A stretch of 64,000 nt of DNA from positions 1-64,000 of the forward strand of contig CAJOKR010000005.1 in the NCBI GenBank assembly GCA_905235135.1, read 5' to 3'. This DNA is from an uncultured Bacteroidales bacterium (GTDB taxonomy: Bacteria > Bacteroidota > Bacteroidia > Bacteroidales > WCHB1-69). Within the stretch, counting starts at the first letter, position 1. Each line of letters opens with the position of its first letter. Of the stretch, positions 29,607-38,600 are shown one piece after another. The notes under the pieces were generated by a model. That model made no database searches. It was not told the DNA's origin and saw only the letters and a program-made list of their open reading frames with translations. Both the position numbers and the translations under genes were made by a program.

Positions 29607-30407
29607 ATGAGAAAGAACCTCATACGGGTGCTCGCCGCCATCCTCGTCTGCGGCGCAATGATCCTCACTTCATGCAAACCGCAAAAGGACATTCGGCCCA
29701 CCGTGCAGCGGATTCAGGAGCGCGGGGTGCTGCTGGTCGGCACCACCGGCGACTACCGTCCGCTCTCCTATCTGGAGGCCGACAGCACCTATTGGGGCTT
29801 CGAAATCGACATGGCCGAAGAGATGGCCCGGCAGTTGGGGATTGGGGTCGTGTTTGTTCCTACCTCATGGCCCACACTGACCGCCGACGTGCTGGCGGAA
29901 CCGCAGGCTTTCGACCTTGCCGTCAGCGGCATCACCATCACCGAGGCCCGGCTCGAAATCATGGCAATGAGCGACGGTTACTTGGCCAACGGCAAGACCA
30001 TCCTCTGTCGTGCGGAAGATTCGACACGCTTTCGGTCGTTGGAGGACATTGACAAGCCCGAAGTGCGGGTGATGGTGAATCCCGGCGGGCTGAACGAGCA
30101 GTTCGCCCGTGAGCATCTCACCCACGCCACGATCATCGTCCACCCGAGCAATGAGGAGATTCCCGGGTTGGTGGCCCAAGGCGAGGCCGATGTGATGATT
30201 ACCGAAATCACCGAGGCCCCGTGGTACGTCCAGAACGACCCACGCCTTGCCGCCCCCCTGATGGCCACTCCCTTCACCCACAGCGAAATCGGCGTTTTGA
30301 TGCGCCAGGGCCAGGACGACCTTTTGCAGTTCACCAACGAGATGATTCGTCAGATGAAGGCCGACGGCTCGCTGGAGCGGATGAGGGAGAGGTACGGGCT
30401 GAGGTAA
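29607..30407 (+). CDS. Periplasmic substrate-binding (SBP family 3 / cyclohexadienyl-dehydratase-like) lipoprotein
   Basis: MRKNLIRVLAAILVCGAMILTSCKPQ lipobox; LLVGTTGDYRPLSYLEADSTYWGFEIDMAEEMARQLG. Confidence 0.82.
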   Translation: MRKNLIRVLAAILVCGAMILTSCKPQKDIRPTVQRIQERGVLLVGTTGDYRPLSYLEADSTYWGFEIDMAEEMARQLGIGVVFVPTSWPTLTADVLAEPQAFDLAVSGITITEARLEIMAMSDGYLANGKTILCRAEDSTRFRSLEDIDKPEVRVMVNPGGLNEQFAREHLTHATIIVHPSNEEIPGLVAQGEADVMITEITEAPWYVQNDPRLAAPLMATPFTHSEIGVLMRQGQDDLLQFTNEMIRQMKADGSLERMRERYGLR

Positions 30408-30426
30408 ACAGACAAACAAAAAATCG

Positions 30427-30434
30427 TATCTTTG
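30427..30434 (+). promoter_or_regulatory. Bacteroidota -7 promoter element TATCTTTG
   Basis: TAnnTTTG upstream of ATG 30459. Confidence 0.55.
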
Positions 30435-30458
30435 CCGTCCAATATAAGATTTCGAGTT

Positions 30459-31949
30459 ATGGATTGTTTCTTAGGCATTGATTTGGGCAGTTCGTCCGTG
30501 AAGGTGTCCGTGATGGACGGCATGAGCGGGCAGGTGGTCGCGAAGAGCTTCGCGCCGGAGAGCGAGGCTCCCATCCTCTCCGTTCGCAACGGTTGGGCGG
30601 AGCAGAATCCCGACGACTGGTGGACCTACCTGAAAACGGCGCTGTGGCAGGCGATGGCCTCCGGCAACGTGAAAGCGGAGGATGTGAAAGCCGTCGGTAT
30701 TACCTACCAAATGCACGGATTGGTGCTGGTGGACAGGGATTTGCGCATGCTTCGACCCAGTATCATCTGGTGCGACAGCCGTGCGGTGCCCTACGGGGAA
30801 AAGGCTTTCGAGGAGCTCGGTCACGACTACTGCCTGACGCACCTGCTCAATTCGCCCGGTAACTTTACGGCGGCGAAGTTAGCTTGGGTGCGCGAGAACG
30901 AACCTGAGGTTTTCGATACAATATATAAGTACATGTTGCCCGGCGATTATCTCGCTATGCGGATGACCGGCGAGGTGCGTACTACAGTGCCCGGTCTTTC
31001 GGAGGGAATGAGCTGGGATTTTGCTGATAACAAGGTGTCAGACAAGCTGTTATACTTTTTCGGCATTCCAAGAGAAATGGTTGCGGAGACGGTTCCCACT
31101 TTTGGGGAGCAAGGCCGTATTTCAGCTTCCGCTGCTGCCGAACTGGGGCTCTCTGCGGGTACACCAATTTGCTACCGTTCCGGTGACCAACCCAACAACG
31201 CCTTCTCCCTCAATGTACTGAATCCTGGCGAGATTGCAGCTACGGCGGGCACTTCCGGGGTGGTTTATGGCATCAGCGACCGCGTGAGTACAGACCCGCG
31301 TTCTCGCATCAACATGTTCGCGCACGTGAACCATTCGGCCTCCGAGCCGCGCATCGGGGTGATGCACTGCACCAACGGCGTGGGCATCCTCAATGCCTGG
31401 ATGAAACGGATGGTGGCACCGCAACTGTCCTACAGCCAGTTCAACGATTTGGCGGCGCAATCCCCCATCGGTTCCGAAGGGGTGACGATACTGCCATTCG
31501 GCAACGGAGCGGAACGCATTCTCGAAAACCGCCAGATTGGTTCGACAATCCACGGAATTAACTTCAACAATCATAGTGCCAGTACGTTAGCTCGTGCTGC
31601 CCAAGAAGGGGTGGCCTTCTCGTTCAAGTACGGAATGGACATCATGCAGGCCACGGGCATGGACACGAAGGTGATTCGCGCCGGCCACGCCAATATGTTC
31701 CTAAGCCCCATTTTCCGCACTACCCTGGCTTCAGTTGCCGATGCGGTGATCGAGTTGTATGAGACAGACGGATCGGTTGGTGTGGCTACGGGAGCGGCTC
31801 TCGGATGCGGCTATTACACGTCGCCCGAGGAGGCTTTCCGCCCGCTGCGCAAAATAGAAGTGGTGACCCCGGACAGGAGTCACCACGAAGAGTATCTTGA
31901 AGCGTATGCCCGCTGGGAGGATGTCCTGCAGCGGGAACTCAACGCTTAG
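30459..31949 (+). CDS. xylB: FGGY-family carbohydrate kinase, xylulokinase-like
   Basis: MDCFLGIDLGSSSVKVSVMD; ITYQMHGLVLVDRD; AATAGTSGVVYGISD. Confidence 0.85.
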   Translation: MDCFLGIDLGSSSVKVSVMDGMSGQVVAKSFAPESEAPILSVRNGWAEQNPDDWWTYLKTALWQAMASGNVKAEDVKAVGITYQMHGLVLVDRDLRMLRPSIIWCDSRAVPYGEKAFEELGHDYCLTHLLNSPGNFTAAKLAWVRENEPEVFDTIYKYMLPGDYLAMRMTGEVRTTVPGLSEGMSWDFADNKVSDKLLYFFGIPREMVAETVPTFGEQGRISASAAAELGLSAGTPICYRSGDQPNNAFSLNVLNPGEIAATAGTSGVVYGISDRVSTDPRSRINMFAHVNHSASEPRIGVMHCTNGVGILNAWMKRMVAPQLSYSQFNDLAAQSPIGSEGVTILPFGNGAERILENRQIGSTIHGINFNNHSASTLARAAQEGVAFSFKYGMDIMQATGMDTKVIRAGHANMFLSPIFRTTLASVADAVIELYETDGSVGVATGAALGCGYYTSPEEAFRPLRKIEVVTPDRSHHEEYLEAYARWEDVLQRELNA

Positions 31950-33373
31950 TCGGCAAATCCGTGAAAGACGTCGAAAGTGTCGTCTTTCAGCTCGTAATAG
32001 ACCGCATTGCTGGGCTCTTCCACGGCCACCTGCGGCTTGCTTTGCACGGTGGAAAATACGTCGCTGCTGCGGTTGATGGCCGGTTGGTTTACCATTTTGA
32101 AAAAGTCATCGTCATTGTCGTAGTCAATGCCCTTGAATAACTCGGAGGTGTCATTGTTGTGAATGGAAATTGGCTCTGCCGGGGTGAAGGGCGTCTCCAT
32201 GCTTCTCATATCGGGGAACGTAGGATTGGCAATCACCGGCTCTTTCTCAGCCTCAATCGGTTGCGTTTCGGTAACCATCTGGTCCTGCTCCTTGGTGAAC
32301 TCCTCAACCCGTTTCTCCGTATCTTCCACTTGAGGATTTTCCTCCACAACGTTGGTGATGGTCTCGCCGGAACCGTTGATGATGATTTCGGACTGCTCGT
32401 CGTGGGCGGAGTCGAAATTGGTGACCACGAGGGAGAGTTTGATGTTGTCGCCAAGACTCTCGTCGAGGCCATGCCCCCAAATGACGTGCACGTTGTCGGC
32501 CTGCATGTCGTCAAAACGGTCTTGCAGGACTTCAAGTTCGCCCATGGTGATCTGCTTGGAAGGACCGTAGGTGACGAAGAAGAGGAAGTTTTTGGCATCG
32601 CTGATGTCTGCATTTTCGAGCAGCGGGCAGTTGAGTACATCGTCGAGCACTTTCTGCACACGGTCTTCGCCTTGTGCGGTGGCAATGCCGAGGAGGGCCT
32701 TGCCGCTGTGCTCCATGATGGACTTCACATCGTTGAAATCGACGTTCTGACCGTAGGTGACGGTGATGATTTCGGCCACGCACTTCACGGCGTTTTTGAG
32801 GATGTCATCAACCTGACCGTATGCCTCGTTGATGGGCAGCGAGTTGTAGTACTTCATCAGGTTCTGGTTGTTGACAATGATGAGGGAATCCACAAATTTG
32901 CTCATCTCCTCGATACCCTTCTCAGCGGCGGCTTTGATGCGTTTGCCCTCGAATTTGAAGGGTTCGGTCACGACGCCGACGGTAAGGATGCCCATCTCCT
33001 TGGCCACTTTGGCAACCACGGGGGAGGCGCCTGTACCGGTACCTTTTCCCATGCCAGCGGCGATAAAGAGCATCTTTGTGTTCTCACCGATAAATTCCTT
33101 GATTTTGTCTTCGCTCTTGGAGGCGAACTCGCGAGCCACGTCAGGATTAGCACCCGCACCCAAACCGCTGCCTAACAGCAGTTTGTCTTGTATCTTGCAA
33201 GCGTCCAAGTGACATTTGTCGGTGTTGCAGACCAGATAGTCAACCCCTTGGATGCCTTCCGCATACATGTGCTGCACGGCATTGCTGCCGCCGCCGCCCA
33301 CACCAATCACTTTGATGGTGGACATGTTTTCTTTCGCTCCGAAGTCGGGTGTAAAATTGATACTTTCTTCCAT
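31946..33373 (-). CDS. ftsZ: Cell division protein FtsZ
   Basis: IKVIGVGGGGSNAVQHM; AGMGKGTGTGASPVVA. Confidence 0.97.
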   Translation of the reverse strand: MEESINFTPDFGAKENMSTIKVIGVGGGGSNAVQHMYAEGIQGVDYLVCNTDKCHLDACKIQDKLLLGSGLGAGANPDVAREFASKSEDKIKEFIGENTKMLFIAAGMGKGTGTGASPVVAKVAKEMGILTVGVVTEPFKFEGKRIKAAAEKGIEEMSKFVDSLIIVNNQNLMKYYNSLPINEAYGQVDDILKNAVKCVAEIITVTYGQNVDFNDVKSIMEHSGKALLGIATAQGEDRVQKVLDDVLNCPLLENADISDAKNFLFFVTYGPSKQITMGELEVLQDRFDDMQADNVHVIWGHGLDESLGDNIKLSLVVTNFDSAHDEQSEIIINGSGETITNVVEENPQVEDTEKRVEEFTKEQDQMVTETQPIEAEKEPVIANPTFPDMRSMETPFTPAEPISIHNNDTSELFKGIDYDNDDDFFKMVNQPAINRSSDVFSTVQSKPQVAVEEPSNAVYYELKDDTFDVFHGFAD

Positions 33374-33415
33374 ATTTATGTGTCTTTACTTTCGGTTAAG
33401 GTATTGGTTTTTTGG

Positions 33416-34798
33416 TTATGAAATCTGTTCGAAGAAGTTGCTGAACGTCTTTTTGAGCGTCTCCATCAACTGGCCGGATTTTCTTCCTTCGCGAGGTTTG
33501 CGATCCTTCGGCTCGTTGTTGTCTTCCGGACGGTTGTTGCTTGTTTCTTCTTCATTGTCAGAGGGTTGGAAATCTCTGGTTTCGTTTTCGATACCGTATT
33601 TGAGCAGTCCGAGGGCGGTGGAGTAGAGGGGTTGTTTGAGTTCGTTGGAGAGGGAATCGGCGAAACCGATGCCGGGGATGCCGACACGGGTGTTGAGACC
33701 GAGGTCGAACTGGCAAAGTTCGACGAGATGACGCAGTTTTGCGCCGCCGCCGGTGAGCACGAGGCCTGCACCGTTCTGGAGCATCTTCATGCAGCCGGAT
33801 TTTTCCAGTTCCGCTTTCACGATGCCGAGGATTTCCTTATGGACGCGGCTGTAGATAATCTTCGCGAGCTGCTCGTCGGTGATTTTCAACGGGGGTTGGC
33901 CGTGAGGACGGAGAATGGTGCTCACGCGGCTGGAGCTGCTCTTTTCAGGGATGCAGCTGCCGTGGTTGATCTTCAGTTCCTCGGCGGTGTCCTCCGGGAT
34001 ATTGCACACGTTGGCAATGTCTTTGGTGATGACAGCGCCGGCGAAGGGGATCACCTTGCAGAATTTGGGGTGGCCGTTTTGGAAAATGACCATGTCGGTG
34101 GTGCCGCCGCCGATGTCAATCAAGGCTACACCGCGTTGTTTTTCGTCTTCGGTCAGACAAGAGAGGCCGGAGGCGATGGGTTCCAGAATCAGTTCCTCGG
34201 TATGGATGTTGGAGGAGGATATGCAGGTGTCAATTTTCTTGATTTCCTGAATGTTGCCGGTGATGATCTGGTAGTAACCGGTGATTTTGGTGCCGATTTC
34301 CCCGACGGGATCGAGGGACTCGTGGCTTGCGCCGTCGGCAGAATCCTCAATCACGTATTTCTGCGGGATGATGGCGATAATCTGCTGATCGGGTGGGAGG
34401 GCGATGTTTTCGACATCATGCTTCATCGAATCGAGCTCCTCTTGGGTGATCAGTGCGTTATGGTTGGTACGGAAGATGTAGTGTTTGCAGTTGGCGGTGC
34501 GGATGTGGCGGGCGGCGATGCCGGCATACACATCCGTGATCTCGTCTATACGGGCATGGCTGGAGGCGAGCTGCACGGAGGTGCGGATGCTCTCTTGCGC
34601 CTTCAGCAGGTTCTGGATCAAGCCGAATTCCACGCCTTTCGACGCGGACTTCCCATGACCGAGAATCTCGATTTTGCCTTTGTTGTTCAGATATCCGACG
34701 ATGGTGGCCACCTTGGTGGTGCCGATGTCGAGACCGACCACGATGTCGCTCGCCATGTTGTTGAATGTCAGATTGTTGCTTGAGTAATTTTTATCCAT
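33416..34798 (-). CDS. ftsA: Cell division protein FtsA
   Basis: DIVVGLDIGTTKVATIVG; ALIDIGGGTTDMVIFQNG; upstream of ftsZ. Confidence 0.95.
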   Translation of the reverse strand: MDKNYSSNNLTFNNMASDIVVGLDIGTTKVATIVGYLNNKGKIEILGHGKSASKGVEFGLIQNLLKAQESIRTSVQLASSHARIDEITDVYAGIAARHIRTANCKHYIFRTNHNALITQEELDSMKHDVENIALPPDQQIIAIIPQKYVIEDSADGASHESLDPVGEIGTKITGYYQIITGNIQEIKKIDTCISSSNIHTEELILEPIASGLSCLTEDEKQRGVALIDIGGGTTDMVIFQNGHPKFCKVIPFAGAVITKDIANVCNIPEDTAEELKINHGSCIPEKSSSSRVSTILRPHGQPPLKITDEQLAKIIYSRVHKEILGIVKAELEKSGCMKMLQNGAGLVLTGGGAKLRHLVELCQFDLGLNTRVGIPGIGFADSLSNELKQPLYSTALGLLKYGIENETRDFQPSDNEEETSNNRPEDNNEPKDRKPREGRKSGQLMETLKKTFSNFFEQIS

Positions 34799-34807
34799 AC
34801 GCGAGGT

Positions 34808-35552
34808 TTATTTTCTTGTTGCAATAATTCGGTTTTTGTAGCGGGCATCGAGCTGGGCGTACGTGTTGTAACCCTTGTGCGAAAGCCCGTTTTCGTAAAC
34901 AGTCTTGAGGTTGCGAAGTTTCTCTTCAGCGTTTTCCGACGTGCCGAAGAGGATGGTCTGCCCGCCGATGGCGCTGGTGAGCTCCATACCCCCGTTGTTG
35001 AGGTATATCTGGCGGAACATGGCCTGGTAGAAGTCGTCTTGGTTGATTATTTTCGTCAGTGCGAGGGCATCCTGCACCCCTTTCGGGGCCTTCTTGCCGG
35101 ATTTGTATGCATCGGTCAGGTTGCCGTTGACAATCATCAGGTAGTCCATCAGGGGTGAAGGGCACGACGTTGCCCTCATTATCGACAAAATAGTGCTCAC
35201 CGTTGGGGGTGAACACATGCAGTACAAGTTCTTTCAGGGTGTAATCGATGACCAGCTTCCGGCCCGCAAAGTGTACGAAATTGACCTCGGCGATGTAGGG
35301 GTTGGCGCTCAGCAGCGTGATAATCTGACCCAGGTCAACCTCCTTGATGGTCTGGCCTATCACCTCGATGTTTGCCTCCTTCAGCATGCTCTCCACATCA
35401 GCCTGGCTGACTGTGACGCTCTCATTTTGCGTATGGGCCACGGCTGAGATACGTTCACAGCGCTGCTTCGGCATATAGACAAATGCCAAAACAAGCATCA
35501 CTAAAAGCGTGATACTCAATAGAATGCGGACTATTGGCTTAACGTATCTCAT
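34808..35552 (-). pseudogene. ftsQ: FtsQ-like cell division protein, apparent frameshift at about 35152-35156
   Basis: MRYVKPIVRILLSITLL...VDNEGNVVPFTP breaks; the second frame continues LMDYLMIVNGNLTDAYKSGKKAPKGVQDALALTKIINQDDFYQAMFRQIYLN...KNRIIATRK. Position directly upstream of ftsA. Confidence 0.8.
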
Positions 35553-35680
35553 ACAATTTTGCACAATTACTTTTAATCTGACAAAATTAATATTATTACA
35601 GATTTTAAAAACCTGCATTCGGATAAAAAAATAAACACTATAATGTTGAAATTTCAGTTGTCCAATTGAGCGGTTTTTAG

Positions 35681-35720
35681 CTGATGGCCAACGGCCAACA
35701 GCCGTATCAGTCGTATCAGT
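35681..35720. repeat. Short repeats: GATGGCCAACGGCCAACAGCC heptads and (TATCAGTCG)x2
   Basis: Read directly in the spacer next to nadK. Confidence 0.6.
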
Positions 35721-36582
35721 CGTTGCGTTTGTCGAGCCCCCAAAGCAGTTTTTCGCGGATGGTGGCGTAGAAATTCGCGTGGTCGAACAGGACTGTCCGG
35801 ATGGTGAACCGCTCCTTGGTGAGGAACAGCTTTACGTTGTCGTTGAGGATAATCCGTTGGGTATCAACACACAGCGAATATTTTCCGCCGCGCCCATCGA
35901 CGGAGATCTCCAAGGTTTGGTCGGCGGGGATGACCAACGGCCGCACGTTGAGAGAGTGCGAGGCGATGGGGGTGAGCGCCACCACGTCGGTCTGCGGATG
36001 CAGGATGGGGCCACCGCAGCTCATTGAGTAGGCAGTGGATCCCGTCGGGGTGGCTACAATCAGCCCGTCGGCCCAATAGGTGTTGATGTGCTGGCCGCCG
36101 GTGGAGACCGAAACGGCATTGATGGAATCGCTGTCGGTGGCACGAACGGTGACGTCATTGACCACAAAATGCGTGTCCAAGGACAACGGCTCGCTGCCCT
36201 CAATATGGAGCAGCGAGCGCGATTCCAAGGTGTATTGTTTGTCAAGGATCATGCGGATGCACGCCTCGTAATTGTCCTTTTTGATGGCGGACAGGAAACC
36301 GATGCGCCCTGTGTTGATACCCACTAACGGGATACCGAGGTCGCCGACCAAGTTTGCGGCGTCGATGAACGAACCGTCGCCCCCGATGGAAACCATAAAA
36401 TCCACTGTGCCAATCTGTTGTAGGTCAAAATAAGACTCAAAACGTTGAAGATCAGCGTTTTCACAACAGATATTCCGATGCAACACCACCTCGCAGTTAT
36501 TCTTCCGCAGAAAGGCGATGACCGAATCGAGGATGGGTTGCGGTCCGGTGGCGGCGCGGCTGTAGAGCGCAAACGTGGGCAT
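35716..36582 (-). CDS. nadK: NAD kinase
   Basis: VSIGGDGSFIDAANLV; GINTGRIGFLSAI; ATPTGSTAYSMSCGGPILHPQ. Confidence 0.94.
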   Translation of the reverse strand: MPTFALYSRAATGPQPILDSVIAFLRKNNCEVVLHRNICCENADLQRFESYFDLQQIGTVDFMVSIGGDGSFIDAANLVGDLGIPLVGINTGRIGFLSAIKKDNYEACIRMILDKQYTLESRSLLHIEGSEPLSLDTHFVVNDVTVRATDSDSINAVSVSTGGQHINTYWADGLIVATPTGSTAYSMSCGGPILHPQTDVVALTPIASHSLNVRPLVIPADQTLEISVDGRGGKYSLCVDTQRIILNDNVKLFLTKERFTIRTVLFDHANFYATIREKLLWGLDKRND

Positions 36583-37652
36583 TATACGTACTCCTGAATT
36601 TCGATTTCCTTGTTCAGGATCATGTTGGCATTCAGGGCCATAGCGGCCATTTCATCTTCGCCGGGATAGACGGCCACGGGCGCGATCCACTCCACATATT
36701 TCTTGATGCGGTTGACCACGGGTTTGCCGTAGGCGATGCCGCCGGTGAGAATGATGGCATCCACTTTGCCTTTCAGCACGCAGGCGTTCTCACCAATCTG
36801 CTTGGCCACCTGGTAGGCGAATGCCTCTTCCAGAAGATCAGCCTTGGCGTCGCCGGCGATGGCTGCCTTCTCCACGGCGTAAGCGTCGTTGCTGCCAAAG
36901 TAGCCTACATAACCGCCCTTGCCGACGAGCATCTTCTGCATGTCTTGCTGGGTGTATTTGCCGCTGAAACAGGCTTTTAGGAACTGGTTCATGGGCAGAG
37001 AGCCGGAACGCTCGGGGGAGAACGGACCTTCGCCGTCGAGAGCTTGGTTCACGTCGATGACCTTACCTTTTTCGTGTGCGCCGACGCTCACGCCACCGCC
37101 CATGTGGGTGATGATGAGGTTGAGCTCTTCGTATTTCTTACCGCAATCCTTGGCGTACATGCGACCGATGGCCTTGTGGTTGAGGGCGTGGAAAATAGAC
37201 TGACGCTCGAACATCGGATGACCGGAGATACGCGCAATATCGTGCATCTCGTCAACCATCACAGGGTCAGCGATATAGGCGCATTCCAAACCGATGTGTT
37301 TGGCAATGCTGTCGGCGATAAGGCCGCCCAGGTTGCAGGCATGCTGGCCGCTGTAGCCCATCTTCAGGTGCTCTAACATCAAATCATTGACTCTGTAAAC
37401 ACCTGATTTGAGGGGTTTCACGAGGCCGCCGCGACCCATCACGATAGCGATGTCATGCAGGTCAATACCTTCGGCTTCCAAGGTGGAGGTGATAATGTTC
37501 TTGCGGAACTCGTACTGGTCGGCAATCGTGGCAAACTGCGACAGTTCCTCCGTCGAGTGCTTGATGTTCTTCAGGAATATCTGCTCGTTGCCGTCAAAGA
37601 TGGCAACTTTGGTGGAGGTGGCTCCGGGGTTGATGGCAAGAATTTTCTTCAT
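36582..37652 (-). CDS. buk: Butyrate kinase
   Basis: MKKILAINPGATSTKVAIFDG; IVMGRGGLVKPLKSGVYRVN; ITHMGGGVSVGAHEKGKVIDVNQALDGEGPFSPERSG. Confidence 0.93.
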   Translation of the reverse strand: MKKILAINPGATSTKVAIFDGNEQIFLKNIKHSTEELSQFATIADQYEFRKNIITSTLEAEGIDLHDIAIVMGRGGLVKPLKSGVYRVNDLMLEHLKMGYSGQHACNLGGLIADSIAKHIGLECAYIADPVMVDEMHDIARISGHPMFERQSIFHALNHKAIGRMYAKDCGKKYEELNLIITHMGGGVSVGAHEKGKVIDVNQALDGEGPFSPERSGSLPMNQFLKACFSGKYTQQDMQKMLVGKGGYVGYFGSNDAYAVEKAAIAGDAKADLLEEAFAYQVAKQIGENACVLKGKVDAIILTGGIAYGKPVVNRIKKYVEWIAPVAVYPGEDEMAAMALNANMILNKEIEIQEYV

Positions 37653-37693
37653 ATTTATATTATTGGGTTTATAATTTTAGATGAATGGATTGA

Positions 37694-38110
37694 TTAGTCG
37701 CCGTCGCCGGGCGTGTTCCCGCCGGGTGTGTTGCCGGTGGAGACTTTCACGACGGGACTGTAGGAGAGACCCGCGCTGTTTTTCACGTAAGCGCACACGT
37801 AGTAGGCGGTGTCTGTCATCGGCAGGGTGAAGGTGGCGGAGAAGGTGTCAACTTCGGAATGGCGGGCGACTTCCACCTGCGTAGTGTAGATGTCGTTGAG
37901 CGACAGCGGGCAGAACATGCTGTAGCAAAAGCCCTGTTCCATATAGTAGTCGCAGCCCCCGTCGTCCGTGATTAACGCGGTGACGGTTAGCTGTCGGTTT
38001 TCGTAATCTGTGCTGGTAATCATGGATACGGCGGTGCCGAATCGGGTGCATCCTGTGAGCAGAATGACCGCGCAAAAACTGAGTGTTATTAATCTTTTCA
38101 ACTGTTTCAT
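37694..38110 (-). CDS. Hypothetical lipoprotein
   Basis: MKQLKRLITLSFCAVILLTGC lipobox. Confidence 0.65.
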   Translation of the reverse strand: MKQLKRLITLSFCAVILLTGCTRFGTAVSMITSTDYENRQLTVTALITDDGGCDYYMEQGFCYSMFCPLSLNDIYTTQVEVARHSEVDTFSATFTLPMTDTAYYVCAYVKNSAGLSYSPVVKVSTGNTPGGNTPGDGD

Positions 38111-38150
38111 CTTCTAACAAAATATGCGGTGGCAAATATACAAAAATTTT

Positions 38151-38218
38151 GGACGTAGGACTTTAGACGTAAGACTTAAGATTTTTTCTCGCGTCTCGCG
38201 TCTTAAGTCTCACGTCTA
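38151..38218. repeat. Inverted heptad array (AGACTTA type)
   Basis: GGACGTAGGACTTTAGACGTAAGACTTAAG...CTCGCGTCTCGCGTCTTAAGTCTCACGTCTAAA. Confidence 0.8.
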
Positions 38219-38227
38219 AAAAAAATG

Positions 38228-38235
38228 TATCTTTG
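38228..38235 (+). promoter_or_regulatory. Bacteroidota -7 promoter element TATCTTTG
   Basis: TAnnTTTG upstream of trxA. Confidence 0.55.
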
Positions 38236-38264
38236 CCGCTTAATAATTTTAAAATCCAAATACT

Positions 38265-38579
38265 ATGGCATTAGCAATTAACAAAGAGAATTTTGAGACC
38301 CTGATTAAGGGCGACAAGCTGGTCGTCATTGATTTCTGGGCAACATGGTGCGGCCCCTGCAGAAGCATCGCTCCCATCGTGGAGGAGGTCGCTGCCGAAT
38401 TTGAAGGCAAGGCCGTGGTCGGCAAGTGCGACACCGACGAGAACGGTGATATCGCCATGCAGTTCGGCATTATGAACATCCCCACGCTGGTCTTCATCAA
38501 GAACGGCGAGCTCGTGGATCGTCACGTTGGCGTCATCAAGAAGGACGAGCTGGTGGCAAAAATCAACCAACATCTGTAA
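38265..38579 (+). CDS. trxA: Thioredoxin
   Basis: VVIDFWATWCGPCRSIAPIVEE; NIPTLVFIKNGE. Confidence 0.96.
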   Translation: MALAINKENFETLIKGDKLVVIDFWATWCGPCRSIAPIVEEVAAEFEGKAVVGKCDTDENGDIAMQFGIMNIPTLVFIKNGELVDRHVGVIKKDELVAKINQHL

Positions 38580-38600
38580 ATAATTAAAATCCAATAAATT

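Noticed and set aside
33566-34783. 405-aa + strand ORF antisense to ftsA (and 32159..33175 antisense to ftsZ)
   Set aside because: Shadow ORFs of conserved genes; low-complexity G/V/D/F-rich translation with no recognisable domain.
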